From: Nitrosospira multiformis
GTDB lineage: Bacteria > Pseudomonadota > Gammaproteobacteria > Burkholderiales > Nitrosomonadaceae
Reading direction: 5' to 3'
DNA length: 64,000 nt
Assembly: GCF_003050865.1 (NCBI RefSeq)
Contig: NZ_QAOK01000014.1
Span: 1 to 64,000 of the forward strand
Below, piece by piece: positions 39,192 through 47,952 of this stretch; position 1 is the stretch's first letter, and every line of letters starts with the position of its first letter. Made by a program: the position numbers and the translations under genes. The notes beneath the pieces are model-generated. The model saw only the letters and a list, made by a program, of their open reading frames with translations. It searched no databases and was not told the origin of the DNA.

Positions 39192-40244
39192 TTAATAGAT
39201 TCCACCTCCTGCCTGAGACGAGACTAACACACCGGTTTCAGCCGAGAGGTCGTACCTGGTTGTGCCATTTCCCGGACTCGCCCACCGGCCGAGATGGAAC
39301 GATCCCGATCCCGAGAGCCTGTCTACCATGACATTGCGGAAAGTCAGGGGCTGACCACTTTGACAGACGGTTGGTGCAATGGTGGGTCTTAGAAAATATG
39401 CCGAGCCGACACCCAGGCGGATTGCAATGCCATTGTCAATCGCCAACGCGGTTTCGACATCCAGACCAATGCCTCGGGCGGATTCAACGCTCACCCATTG
39501 GTCCTGGATGGTGCGCCCGAGAAAGGTGAGAAGGCGCCCCATCCGGTCGCGCGTGTCGAGATGCGCATCGGCAATTACCCCATTCAAGCCCGGCGCAGTC
39601 AGAAATTCTCGATCGAGAGTCATGCGACGGTTATAAGGATCAGCCAGCGCATCGTCAGAGTACACCGTGCCATTCAACGCTACGAAGTCAAACTGACCGA
39701 GAACTGCAAGTCCCGCGCTGGTGCCGCCGATAGGCGCATTGCGGCCAATCAGTTCATTAATCGCCGTTTCGAGCGCAGTTCCTTTCCAGAGATTAATGTA
39801 ATCACTCTGGTCGCCGCCCGCGATAAACAAAATTTCCGCTTTTTTGATCCGATCGAGCACGAACGGATCGCTGGCCGCCTCACGCGTCTTTATGACCAGT
39901 GTCTCAATGGAATCTATACCGCCCATGTCGTAGACATACTGGTTGTAGCCGTCGGATCCCCGGACGCGGATCACCACGAAGTCGCCGCCTCCCGCCTTCT
40001 GGATCATCCACTTGAATGCAGCGTCCACGTCGGGACCTCCGCCCATCAGGAGAGTTGACGGCGACCGTGGCCTTTGCGGCAGGACAGCATCAATCGCGTT
40101 GCCCGTAAGGTAATATTCATAGCCTTTGGGCTTGGGCTCTGCCAAAACCCCAAAGGCCGCGCAAACCACAGCAGCGGCCAGGGCAAGGTGTGCAAGAAGC
40201 CGCGGAAAGGACCTATTCCCACCCTCTTCGATGTCCATATGCAT
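39192..40244 (-). CDS. Exported cyanophycinase-like peptidase (S51)
   Basis: A 350-residue peptidase E/cyanophycinase-family protein. The signal peptide (hydrophobic LLAHLALAAAVVCAAFGVLA, cleavage about 35) makes it exported. The nucleophile serine is S176 in GGTSAGLAVLG. LFIAGGDQSDYINLWKGT and the late ALAIDNGIAIRLG are family motifs. Cyanophycinases degrade the multi-Arg-Asp storage polymer; extracellular forms scavenge it from other cells. Two in-frame ATGs lie at 40244 and 40238 behind AGGGAG. It interrupts the region between the two T2SS operons, so export through the T2SS is plausible (inference). Confidence 0.86.
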   Translation of the reverse strand: MHMDIEEGGNRSFPRLLAHLALAAAVVCAAFGVLAEPKPKGYEYYLTGNAIDAVLPQRPRSPSTLLMGGGPDVDAAFKWMIQKAGGGDFVVIRVRGSDGYNQYVYDMGGIDSIETLVIKTREAASDPFVLDRIKKAEILFIAGGDQSDYINLWKGTALETAINELIGRNAPIGGTSAGLAVLGQFDFVALNGTVYSDDALADPYNRRMTLDREFLTAPGLNGVIADAHLDTRDRMGRLLTFLGRTIQDQWVSVESARGIGLDVETALAIDNGIAIRLGVGSAYFLRPTIAPTVCQSGQPLTFRNVMVDRLSGSGSFHLGRWASPGNGTTRYDLSAETGVLVSSQAGGGIY

Positions 40245-40701
40245 TAATCTCCCTTTAAGAGAAGGATGGCGCCAAACAGAGCCAATCCCTTACTTATTAC
40301 TTATTTTGATTGAATGATCCCTTGGCGTCGAAATGCTTTCAAGCGAAAAGAAGAAAAGAAGATGAAAACAAGGTTTAATCCTATTCTGGAAAGATTCCAT
40401 AAAAGAGTATAAACATGTTCAGGTTAGCAGCCATTCAGCTCATACGCAGCCCGAAGCAAAGTGGAATATACTCGCACAACTTCGCCAGGCCTCAATACGC
40501 TTGAACAAGGTACAATTGCGGCTCATGAGCTATTCAGCGAAATCTGACCGATAGAAAGTGATATCACCGAATCTCACTGAGTATGCAGCAATCTCCACCA
40601 TGAACTATCGTTTTTTTCAGGAACTCGTTATAAGAGTCCATTCCCTGATCGAAACTCTCCGATTTTTACTTCAGCCGTATTGAAAAGTTAAGCATTAAAG
40701 A
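40245..40701. other. Intergenic region between cyanophycinase and gspC
   Basis: A 457-bp divergent spacer with no convincing open frame. It should carry the promoter of the gspC-D-E-F operon to the right and of the cyanophycinase-like gene to the left. It is AT-richer than its neighbours. No riboswitch, clear sigma70 pair or repeat could be assigned. Confidence 0.5.
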
Positions 40702-41232
40702 ATGCCGGAAATCTCGATCGGCCGGTCGAATCGTGCGCAAACAGCCCTTGTATATTTGATCATCCTCGCTGCACTCGCGCTGTTTGGAGGGGTACTGTTG
40801 CACTGGACACGCCTTTGGTTCATCCCCCACCCTCCGCCCAACCTCGAGTCAGGGACGCGTGCGAACATGGAAGTGGCCGAAGATGTATCAACTGTTAGCG
40901 ATCTGTTCGGTATTGCACAACGGGAACAGCCATCCATTGCTATTCCTGCCGGACCTGAGATCAGGCTGTTCGGGGTTATCGCCGCTTCCGGGAGTGGGCG
41001 GGGATACGCGATCCTGCAAGCGGATGGAAAAGAGACGCTTGCGGTGCCCGAAGGTGAAGACGTCGCTCCTGGCCTCCGATTGGCTGAGGTTCATATCGAA
41101 TATATTGTCCTGGAACGTGACGGAATGCGAGAAACACTTGCATTGCAACGTCAGAACCCGCCTGCAGGCCCTGCTCTTCCGGTGGAGACAGACCTGCGTG
41201 ACGAACTTCAGGCGCCAGTCATAACTGAATGA
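40702..41232 (+). CDS. gspC: Type II secretion system protein C
   Basis: A 176-residue GspC, a short version without a PDZ or coiled-coil C-terminus. It has a membrane helix (about 14-33) and a homology region (about 60-135, DLFGIAQREQ ... LFGVIAASGSGRGYAILQADGKET) that contacts the periplasmic GspD domain. The remainder is a disordered Pro/Glu tail. It links the inner platform to the outer-membrane secretin and is the first gene of the C-D-E-F operon. Confidence 0.9.
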   Translation: MPEISIGRSNRAQTALVYLIILAALALFGGVLLHWTRLWFIPHPPPNLESGTRANMEVAEDVSTVSDLFGIAQREQPSIAIPAGPEIRLFGVIAASGSGRGYAILQADGKETLAVPEGEDVAPGLRLAEVHIEYIVLERDGMRETLALQRQNPPAGPALPVETDLRDELQAPVITE

Positions 41233-41265
41233 TGCCGTCATCTCATGGGCTACAGAGGTAAAATC

Positions 41266-43611
41266 ATGCGGCATCGCTCGCTATGTGCAGTTTTTTTATG
41301 GATGGCGGTGGCGGGTTGGGCCACTGAGGCCTGGTCCGTAAATCCCTCTGCCACCCTGGCAGTCGAGGAAATTGACGTCCCCCCGAGAGCCGTGCCGGAA
41401 GCGGATTCCCTGCGCGCCGGCAAACCCAGGTCTTCTCCCGGTCAGGATCTCGTTACACTCAACTTCGTCAACGCCGATATTGAAGGCGTGGTGAAAGCGG
41501 TCAGCGAAATTACCCGCAAAAATTTCATGCTCGATCCACGCGTCAAGGGTACGATCAACATCGTTTCAGCCAGGCCAGTGCCGAGATCGTCGGTCTACGA
41601 AGTATTCCTGTCGGCATTGCGATTGCATGGATATGCAGTTGTTGAGGATTATGGCATCATCAGGATCGTTCCGGAAAGTGATGCCAAGCTATACCGGAGC
41701 CCGACACTTGGTCCCACGAACCAGCGGCAGCCCGCAGGTGACCGTATCCAGACGCAGGTATTTACGCTGCAGTATGAATCCGCAGTGCAGATGGTGCCGA
41801 TTCTGCGTCCGCTGATCGCTCCAAACAACAGTATCACTGCAAACCCCAACAGTAACACGCTGGTTATTACAGACTACGCGAGCAATCTCCAACGCCTGGC
41901 GAAAATAATTGATTCGATGGATCAACCCAGTGGAACCGATCCCGTCTCGATACCTCTTCAGCACGCCTCGGCGATCGATGTCGCGCAAACCGTGAACCGG
42001 CTGTTTTCGGAATCGGCGCAGTCCCAGGCCGAGGGTGCCGCGGACCCCACCCAGCAGCGTTTCACAGTCGTCGCCGATGCTCGCTCGAATACCCTCCTTG
42101 CACGCTCCGGAAACCGGGGAGCGCTTGCGCGTCTGCGCCAACTGGTAACAGTGCTCGATTCCCCAACCAGCGCGGCCGGCAACATGCACGTCGTTTTTCT
42201 CAAGAATGCCGATGCAGTCAGGCTTGCCGAAACCCTCAGGGCGATCTATCACAACATGGGATCCCCGGTTTCCTCATCTTCAGGGCTGAGTCAGGTAACC
42301 GGCACGGCTTTTGGAACGTCTTCCCTTGGTACGTCCAGCAGCGGTGGGATGGGTGCCTCATCAGGTACCTCAATAGGCGGCTCGATGGGCACTTCCATGC
42401 CGGGCTCCAGCCTCGGCGCAGGGGCTGTTCCCGCTGCTTCCGTCACCCCAGCTCCGATGCAAACTGCTGCGACTTCCGCCACCCCCGGCATCATTCAGGC
42501 GGATGCAGCCACCAACTCGATCATTATTACTGCCCCGGATGCTATTTATAATAATTTGCGTGCGGTAATAGAGAAGCTCGACGTGCGCCGCGTGCAGGTT
42601 TATATCGAAGCGCTGATTGCCGAAATCACTGCCGACAGAGCCGCAGAATTCGGCATCCAGTGGCAGAATCTGAGCAATGCCGCGCAAGGCGGCACCCAGG
42701 TTTTTGGTGGCACCAATTTCAATGCGGGCACTGCCGGGGGCGGCAGTATCATCTCCACCGCCCAGAATCCGATAGCGAATGCAGCGTCCGGTCTGACTAT
42801 CGGCATCATGAATGGCCTTGTCACGGCTATTCCCGGCATCGGCCCTGTTCTCAACATTCATACGCTCATCCGGGCACTGGAAACGGATGCCAATGCCAAT
42901 ATTCTTTCCACCCCTACTCTGCTGACACTGAATAACGAAGAAGCCAGAATCGTGATCGGGCAGAACGTTCCGATTCCCACCGGCCAATTCATTCCGCCAG
43001 TGGGGGGCGCCGTTACCTCTCCGTTTCAGACTGTTTCACGCCATGATGTGGGATTATCATTGAAGATCAAGCCCCTTATCTCGGAAGGCAATACAGTGCG
43101 TGTGCAGATTTTTCAGGAAGTCTCGAGCGTCGTTCCCGGCACGGTCAATGCCACCAACGGTTTGATTACCAACAAGCGCTCGATAGAATCGACAGTGCTC
43201 GTGGACGACGGGCAGATTCTCGTGCTCGGCGGTCTGATGCAGGATACGGTAAATGACTCGGTTGAAAGAATTCCACTGATCGGAGCGATTCCGCTGGTCG
43301 GACAATTGTTCAGTTACAACAAGCGGTCACGCAACAAAACCAATCTGATGGTATTCCTGCGGCCGACGCTGATGCGATCGGGCGAAGCTGCCGATCCGCT
43401 TTCTGACGCACAGTACGATCGGGTGCTGAGCGAACAGAAAAAAGCCACGCCCGGGTTCAATCTTGTCCTTCCGGATATGGAATCGCCTACTTTGCCGCCG
43501 CGTCAACCGCCGCCTGTCATCCTTGATGACAGTGTCACTCCCGATAGTCCGGATATCTCCAATGCTCAAGGCAACTGGGATACCGGGGGAGTGATGGATA
43601 ATACACCCTGA
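41266..43611 (+). CDS. gspD: Type II secretion secretin GspD
   Basis: A 781-residue secretin, the outer-membrane channel of the T2SS. Signal peptide from ATG 41266 (GAGG seven bases upstream), cleavage about residue 24. The N0-N3 domains (about 60-400) lead to the secretin core (about 460-700) with IEALIAEITADRAAEFGIQWQ and VLVDDGQILVLGGLMQD. A Gly/Ser/Thr-rich insertion of about 65 residues (about 340-405) lies in N3, in the position where many secretins carry such a loop. The C-terminus is Pro-rich. No pilotin gene is recognised nearby, though the decayed lipoprotein at 37705-38022 is a candidate. Confidence 0.95.
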   Translation: MRHRSLCAVFLWMAVAGWATEAWSVNPSATLAVEEIDVPPRAVPEADSLRAGKPRSSPGQDLVTLNFVNADIEGVVKAVSEITRKNFMLDPRVKGTINIVSARPVPRSSVYEVFLSALRLHGYAVVEDYGIIRIVPESDAKLYRSPTLGPTNQRQPAGDRIQTQVFTLQYESAVQMVPILRPLIAPNNSITANPNSNTLVITDYASNLQRLAKIIDSMDQPSGTDPVSIPLQHASAIDVAQTVNRLFSESAQSQAEGAADPTQQRFTVVADARSNTLLARSGNRGALARLRQLVTVLDSPTSAAGNMHVVFLKNADAVRLAETLRAIYHNMGSPVSSSSGLSQVTGTAFGTSSLGTSSSGGMGASSGTSIGGSMGTSMPGSSLGAGAVPAASVTPAPMQTAATSATPGIIQADAATNSIIITAPDAIYNNLRAVIEKLDVRRVQVYIEALIAEITADRAAEFGIQWQNLSNAAQGGTQVFGGTNFNAGTAGGGSIISTAQNPIANAASGLTIGIMNGLVTAIPGIGPVLNIHTLIRALETDANANILSTPTLLTLNNEEARIVIGQNVPIPTGQFIPPVGGAVTSPFQTVSRHDVGLSLKIKPLISEGNTVRVQIFQEVSSVVPGTVNATNGLITNKRSIESTVLVDDGQILVLGGLMQDTVNDSVERIPLIGAIPLVGQLFSYNKRSRNKTNLMVFLRPTLMRSGEAADPLSDAQYDRVLSEQKKATPGFNLVLPDMESPTLPPRQPPPVILDDSVTPDSPDISNAQGNWDTGGVMDNTP

Positions 43612-43626
43612 AACCGGGCCGCGATA

Positions 43627-45096
43627 ATGTCGCCTGACAGGATTCCTTATGTCTTTGTCAAGACAAATGGAGTGGCCGTGACGAGCGTCACCAGCGATTG
43701 TGCAGAGGTGGTGGTCCGCGGCGAAGCCCGGGCCGGGGCACTGGCAGAGTTGCGTCGCGTTCTGGGCGTGCCCCTGCGGGCACGACGCATCGATACCGAC
43801 GAGTTCAATGAGACCGTTGCGGCGCTGTATAACGGCGCAAACGAAGGCGCCGCCGCGCTCGCAGATGATCTCGCACAGGATATAGACCTCTCGAGGTTAT
43901 TGCAGGAACTGCCAAAGGTCGAAGACCTGCTCGAGAGCCAGGATGATGCCCCCGTCATCCGGCTGATCAACGCGCTCTTTACACAGGCGTTACGCAACGC
44001 GGCCTCCGATATCCATATTGAACCTTATGAAACACGCTCGGTTGTGCGGTTGCGAGTGGACGGCACATTGCGCGACCTGATCGAACCGGCGCGCGCATTA
44101 CATGCCGCCCTCATCTCACGCATCAAGATCATGGCGCAGCTCGACATTGCGGAAAAACGCCTTCCTCAGGACGGCCGGATTACACTCAGGATGGCGGGCA
44201 GGCCAGTCGACGTACGCGTATCCACCATCCCCACCGCCCACGGTGAACGCGCCGTACTGCGTTTGCTCGACAAACAGGCTGGCCGCCTGGATCTCCCCCG
44301 GCTTGGCATGGATGAAATGACGTTGACTCGCATGGACAGGCTTATTCGCGAGCCCCATGGCATTATCCTTGTAACCGGTCCCACCGGGTCGGGTAAAACA
44401 ACCACGCTTTACGCCGCCCTGTCGAGGCTGGATTCCGCGTCGCTCAACATCATGACGGTTGAGGACCCCATCGAGTACGATCTTGACGGCATCAGTCAGA
44501 CCCAAGTCAACCCGCGAATCGAAATGACGTTTGCGCGAGCCTTGCGGACAATCCTGCGCCAGGATCCGGATGTCATCATGATCGGAGAGATTCGCGACCT
44601 CGAAACCGCGCAGATCGCGGTACAGGCCAGCCTTACGGGCCATCTGGTATTTGCGACTCTGCATACCAATGATGCGATAAGCGCCGTGACCCGGCTTGTC
44701 GACATGGGAGTCGAGCCGTTTCTGCTGGCATCGAGTCTCATCGGCGTAGGCGCGCAGCGTCTGGTGCGGCGGCTCTGTCTGGAATGTCGCCAGCCTTGGG
44801 ACGAGGACATGGGAAAATCCCCTTCCCTTGGCTCTTTTTCGGCTTCCGCAATTTTATACAAGGCACAGGGTTGTGCTGCATGCAATCACTCCGGCTATCA
44901 GGGACGCACCGGAATCTATGAATTGCTCGCAGTTGACAACGATCTGCGCCGGCGTGTTCATGATCGCGTGTCCGAACAAGACCTGCGAGAGTATGTGGTT
45001 TCCGCCGGAATGCCTTCGTTACGTGACGACGGCATGCGCCTCGCTACCCAGGGCATCACCAGCCTGGAGGAAGTCGTGCGTGTGACACGCGAATAG
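43627..45096 (+). CDS. gspE: Type II secretion ATPase GspE
   Basis: A 489-residue secretion ATPase. The N-terminal domain binds GspL. Walker A GPTGSGKT is at 251-258, followed by the Asp box (VEDPIEYDLDGI), Walker B (RQDPDVIMIGEIRD) and His box (GHLVFATLHTND). A tetracysteine zinc element (CLEC ... CAAC, about 385-425) is present, as in GspE of other proteobacteria. It powers pseudopilus assembly. It starts 15 bp after gspD. Confidence 0.96.
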   Translation: MSPDRIPYVFVKTNGVAVTSVTSDCAEVVVRGEARAGALAELRRVLGVPLRARRIDTDEFNETVAALYNGANEGAAALADDLAQDIDLSRLLQELPKVEDLLESQDDAPVIRLINALFTQALRNAASDIHIEPYETRSVVRLRVDGTLRDLIEPARALHAALISRIKIMAQLDIAEKRLPQDGRITLRMAGRPVDVRVSTIPTAHGERAVLRLLDKQAGRLDLPRLGMDEMTLTRMDRLIREPHGIILVTGPTGSGKTTTLYAALSRLDSASLNIMTVEDPIEYDLDGISQTQVNPRIEMTFARALRTILRQDPDVIMIGEIRDLETAQIAVQASLTGHLVFATLHTNDAISAVTRLVDMGVEPFLLASSLIGVGAQRLVRRLCLECRQPWDEDMGKSPSLGSFSASAILYKAQGCAACNHSGYQGRTGIYELLAVDNDLRRRVHDRVSEQDLREYVVSAGMPSLRDDGMRLATQGITSLEEVVRVTRE

Positions 45097-45105
45097 CAGT
45101 TCCAT

Positions 45106-46311
45106 ATGGAAGCTTACCGCTACGAAGCGCTTGACCCCGAAGGCCGCACAGTAACGGGTGTGCTGCAGGCTGATACCGCGCGCCAGGCACGGGCGCAGTT
45201 GCGCGCGCAGGGCTTGCTGCCTTCGGCCGTCGATCAGGTTCGCGCTCGCGAGCGCGGCCAGGCGTACTGGGTCCGAGGCTTACGCCCGGAGGAGCTGAGT
45301 CTGCTGACACGACAGATGGCTACCTTGCTGACCGCCGGCCTGACAGTCGAGCAGTCGCTTGCTGCACTGATCGAGTCCGCCGAGGAGCCGATGACACGCG
45401 AAGTGCTCGGCGGTGTCAAGACAGAGGTGATTGCCGGACTCTCCCTCTCTGCCGCGCTGGGCAGCTACAGCAGGAGTTTTCCCGATTTCTACCGGGCGCT
45501 GGTACATGGCGGGGAAGAATCCGGCACCTTGCCGCTGGTACTGCGACATCTTGCCGAGTATCTCGATGCACGCCAGGCACTAAAACAGAAAACCAGTCTG
45601 GCGCTCCTTTACCCGGCACTGGTGAGCATTATTGCCATTATCATTGTTGCCGGCCTGCTCATGTATGTGGTTCCCCAGGTAGTGCAGGTATTTCAGCATT
45701 CTCGCCAGAGCCTGCCCCTCCTGACTCGCGCGCTGATCGGATTGAGTGATTTCCTTCTCATGTCATGGCCTTATCTGATTATCGCCATTGCCGGCGGGGG
45801 ACTTTCCGCACGCGTCGCGCTGCGGCGTGATAACGTCCGATACCGATGGCATGCTCTGCTGCTGCGCACCGCATGGCTGGGATCGTTGATTCGCAGCAGC
45901 AACACATCCCGTTTCGCCAGCACGCTTTCCATTCTGATCGGAGGAGGTGTGCCGCTTCTTAAAGCGCTCAGTTCCGGTGCACGCGTGATGAGCAACATGG
46001 TCATGCGTAAAGCGATCGAAAATACTATCGAACAGGTCCGCGAAGGCGCGAGCCTCTCCAGAGCGCTGCGTGAAACCCGCGTGTTTCCGCCACTGCTCGT
46101 GCATCTGGTCGCAAGCGGGGAAATGAGCGGCAAGCTGAAAGAAATGCTCGAACGCGCTGCCCAGCTCGAAGCCCAGGCGCTGGAGCGGCGACTGGGCGTC
46201 TTCTTAACGCTGCTGGAACCGATAATGATTCTGGTAATGGGGGGTGTCGTGCTGATGATCGTTCTTGCCATACTGCTCCCCATCATGGAAATCAATCAAC
46301 TGGTACATTAG
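45106..46311 (+). CDS. gspF: Type II secretion inner-membrane protein GspF
   Basis: A 401-residue GspF with two homologous GspF domains (about 70-195 and 270-395) and three membrane helices: two near 170-245 and one at the C-terminus (IMILVMGGVVLMIVLAILLPI). The N-terminus MEAYRYEALDPEGRTVTGVLQ is typical. It forms the platform core turned by GspE. It is the last gene of gspC-D-E-F; the pseudopilin genes that usually follow lie 8 kb to the left on the opposite strand. Confidence 0.95.
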   Translation: MEAYRYEALDPEGRTVTGVLQADTARQARAQLRAQGLLPSAVDQVRARERGQAYWVRGLRPEELSLLTRQMATLLTAGLTVEQSLAALIESAEEPMTREVLGGVKTEVIAGLSLSAALGSYSRSFPDFYRALVHGGEESGTLPLVLRHLAEYLDARQALKQKTSLALLYPALVSIIAIIIVAGLLMYVVPQVVQVFQHSRQSLPLLTRALIGLSDFLLMSWPYLIIAIAGGGLSARVALRRDNVRYRWHALLLRTAWLGSLIRSSNTSRFASTLSILIGGGVPLLKALSSGARVMSNMVMRKAIENTIEQVREGASLSRALRETRVFPPLLVHLVASGEMSGKLKEMLERAAQLEAQALERRLGVFLTLLEPIMILVMGGVVLMIVLAILLPIMEINQLVH

Positions 46312-46458
46312 CGATGAGACGACCTGAAAAACAATACCTTTATTCGACGACGGGTGTAGAAAAGAGGCTGATACTACAGAATCAATAGAAGGAAACCCGC
46401 CCGTCTGGCTCAATCCAAGGGTGACGACGTTCCTGAAAGTGCTGATTCCTTACTATCT

Positions 46459-47637
46459 CTATTGAGTCAAACCCCTTGCGAGATCGGCCTTTATGTCTTT
46501 TACGGCCTCAAGTCCCACTGCAATGCGCAGCAAGCCCTCGGTAATGCCCGCTGCATCCCGGTTTTCCTGGCTGATCCGCCCATGCGTGGTGGTGGCAGGA
46601 TGGGTAAGGGTGCTCTTGGCATCCCCCAGGTTGGCGGTGATGGAAATCATGCGAACGGAATCCACCACCCTCCATGCCGCTTCTCTTCCATTCTTCAATT
46701 CGAATGAAACGATTCCACCTCCGGTTTTCTGCTGGCGGCTGGCAAGCTCGTACTGGGGATGCGATGGCAAGCCTGGATAATGGACTTTGGCTACGCCAGG
46801 TTGCGCTTCCAGCCAGCGCGCAATTTCCAGTGCATTTTCAGAATGCCTTTCCATCCGAAGGCTCAGGGTTTCCATGCCCTTCAGGATCACCCAGGCATTG
46901 AACGGACTCAGGCTCGGCCCGGCAGTGCGCAGAAAACCGAATATTCCCCCGTCCATCACGAGATCACGCTTGCCCAGCACCGCACCCCCCAACACCCGGC
47001 CCTGACCCTCAAGATATTTGGTCGCAGAGTGAATCACGAGGTCTGCTCCCAATTCCAGCGGACGTTGCAGGGCGGGAGAGCAGAAGCAATTGTCCACGGC
47101 GAGCCATGCACCTGCTTTTTTTGCTACAGCAGCCAGTGCGGCAATGTCGGAAATCTCGGTCAACGGATTGGAGGGTGTTTCCATGAACAGCAGCCTGGTG
47201 CTCGGTTTTACCGCTGCTTCCCAGGCAGAAACGTCCGTAGCGGAAACAAACGTCGTTTCGATGTTGAAGCGCTTGAGGATATTGTTGAACAAGCTGACGG
47301 TCGCACCGAACAGGCTGCGGGAAGCCACGATATGGTCCCCCGCGCGGAGGAGCCCCATGGTGCAGGCTAGAATGGCTGACATGCCGGAGGAGGTGGCGAC
47401 ACAGGCTTCCGCCCCCTCCAGAGCGGCCAGCCTTTCCTGAAAAGCGGTAACCGTGGGGTTGGTAAAGCGTGAATAGATATTACCCGGTTCCGCGTCGGAA
47501 AAGCGTGCTGCGGCCTGCGCTGCGCTATCGAAGACAAAACTCGAAGTAAGGAATAAAGCTTCCGAGTGTTCATTGAACTGGCTGCGATGTATGCCCGTAT
47601 GCAGCGCCAGTGTTTCCAGCTCGAAATCGTCAGACAT
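46459..47637 (-). CDS. metZ: O-succinylhomoserine sulfhydrylase
   Basis: A 392-residue PLP enzyme of the Cys/Met metabolism family, making homocysteine directly from O-succinylhomoserine and sulfide. The PLP lysine is in HSATKYLEGQGRVLGG. SSGMSAILA and METPSNPLTEI are family motifs. Start ATG 47637 (MSDDFELETLALHTG); an upstream in-frame start at 47664 would run into the hairpin leader. It follows purF, as in many betaproteobacteria and pseudomonads. Its leader holds an IS200/IS605-like hairpin element, so regulation through RNA structure is possible. Confidence 0.93.
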   Translation of the reverse strand: MSDDFELETLALHTGIHRSQFNEHSEALFLTSSFVFDSAAQAAARFSDAEPGNIYSRFTNPTVTAFQERLAALEGAEACVATSSGMSAILACTMGLLRAGDHIVASRSLFGATVSLFNNILKRFNIETTFVSATDVSAWEAAVKPSTRLLFMETPSNPLTEISDIAALAAVAKKAGAWLAVDNCFCSPALQRPLELGADLVIHSATKYLEGQGRVLGGAVLGKRDLVMDGGIFGFLRTAGPSLSPFNAWVILKGMETLSLRMERHSENALEIARWLEAQPGVAKVHYPGLPSHPQYELASRQQKTGGGIVSFELKNGREAAWRVVDSVRMISITANLGDAKSTLTHPATTTHGRISQENRDAAGITEGLLRIAVGLEAVKDIKADLARGLTQ

Positions 47638-47664
47638 GCCAGATATCTCCCTCAAATTCCCCAA

Positions 47665-47803
47665 CTAAACTACCACCTACTAGAAGTAGGTGGGTTAGCG
47701 CAGCTTGGGTGCAGACGACTAAAGTCGCCTATCCGCACCAAGCTAGCGCGCATGAGTCAACACATTTAAAGTCAAAGTCACCGTCTAAAGACGGTGGTTT
47801 TTA
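47665..47803 (-). mobile_element. Hairpin-rich IS200/IS605-like remnant (PATE/MITE) in the metZ leader
   Basis: Three nested inverted repeats occur within 140 bp. CACCGTCT-AA-AGACGGTG (47779-47796) is followed by T5 on the plus strand. An imperfect 14-bp stem at 47697-47749 has an inner CGACT-AA-AGTCG. CCACCTAC-TAGAA-GTAGGTGG lies at 47673-47693. On the minus strand the order is an end hairpin, a complex hairpin, then a second end hairpin, resembling the left and right ends of IS605/IS1341-type elements with tnpA/tnpB deleted. The right-end structure would include the omega-RNA scaffold of TnpB. There is no coding sequence inside. Classification is inference from hairpin style. Confidence 0.55.
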
Positions 47804-47821
47804 CCAAATTTATAGAAATAA

Positions 47822-47855
47822 AAAACCCGTTCAGCGTTCGCCAAAAACGGGTTTT
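47822..47855 (-). terminator. Intrinsic terminator downstream of purF
   Basis: Stem AAAACCCGT / ACGGGTTTT (9 bp) with a 16-nt loop, followed on the minus strand by a T6 run. It lies about 100 bp beyond the purF stop and before metZ, so metZ should have its own promoter or depend on readthrough. Confidence 0.82.
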
Positions 47856-47952
47856 CCCGCTTTAGCTGAATTTATACTGCGCCCGCAAGCTGAAGATCAA
47901 ATCGGCGCCTACTGTGAAGGTACGCTCGGTACCTGCTTTTGTCAAACCTTCA

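Noticed and set aside
47665-47803. Considered as a metZ riboswitch (SAM class)
   Set aside because: No SAM-II or SAM-I core motif is visible; the structure is repeated simple hairpins typical of mobile element ends.
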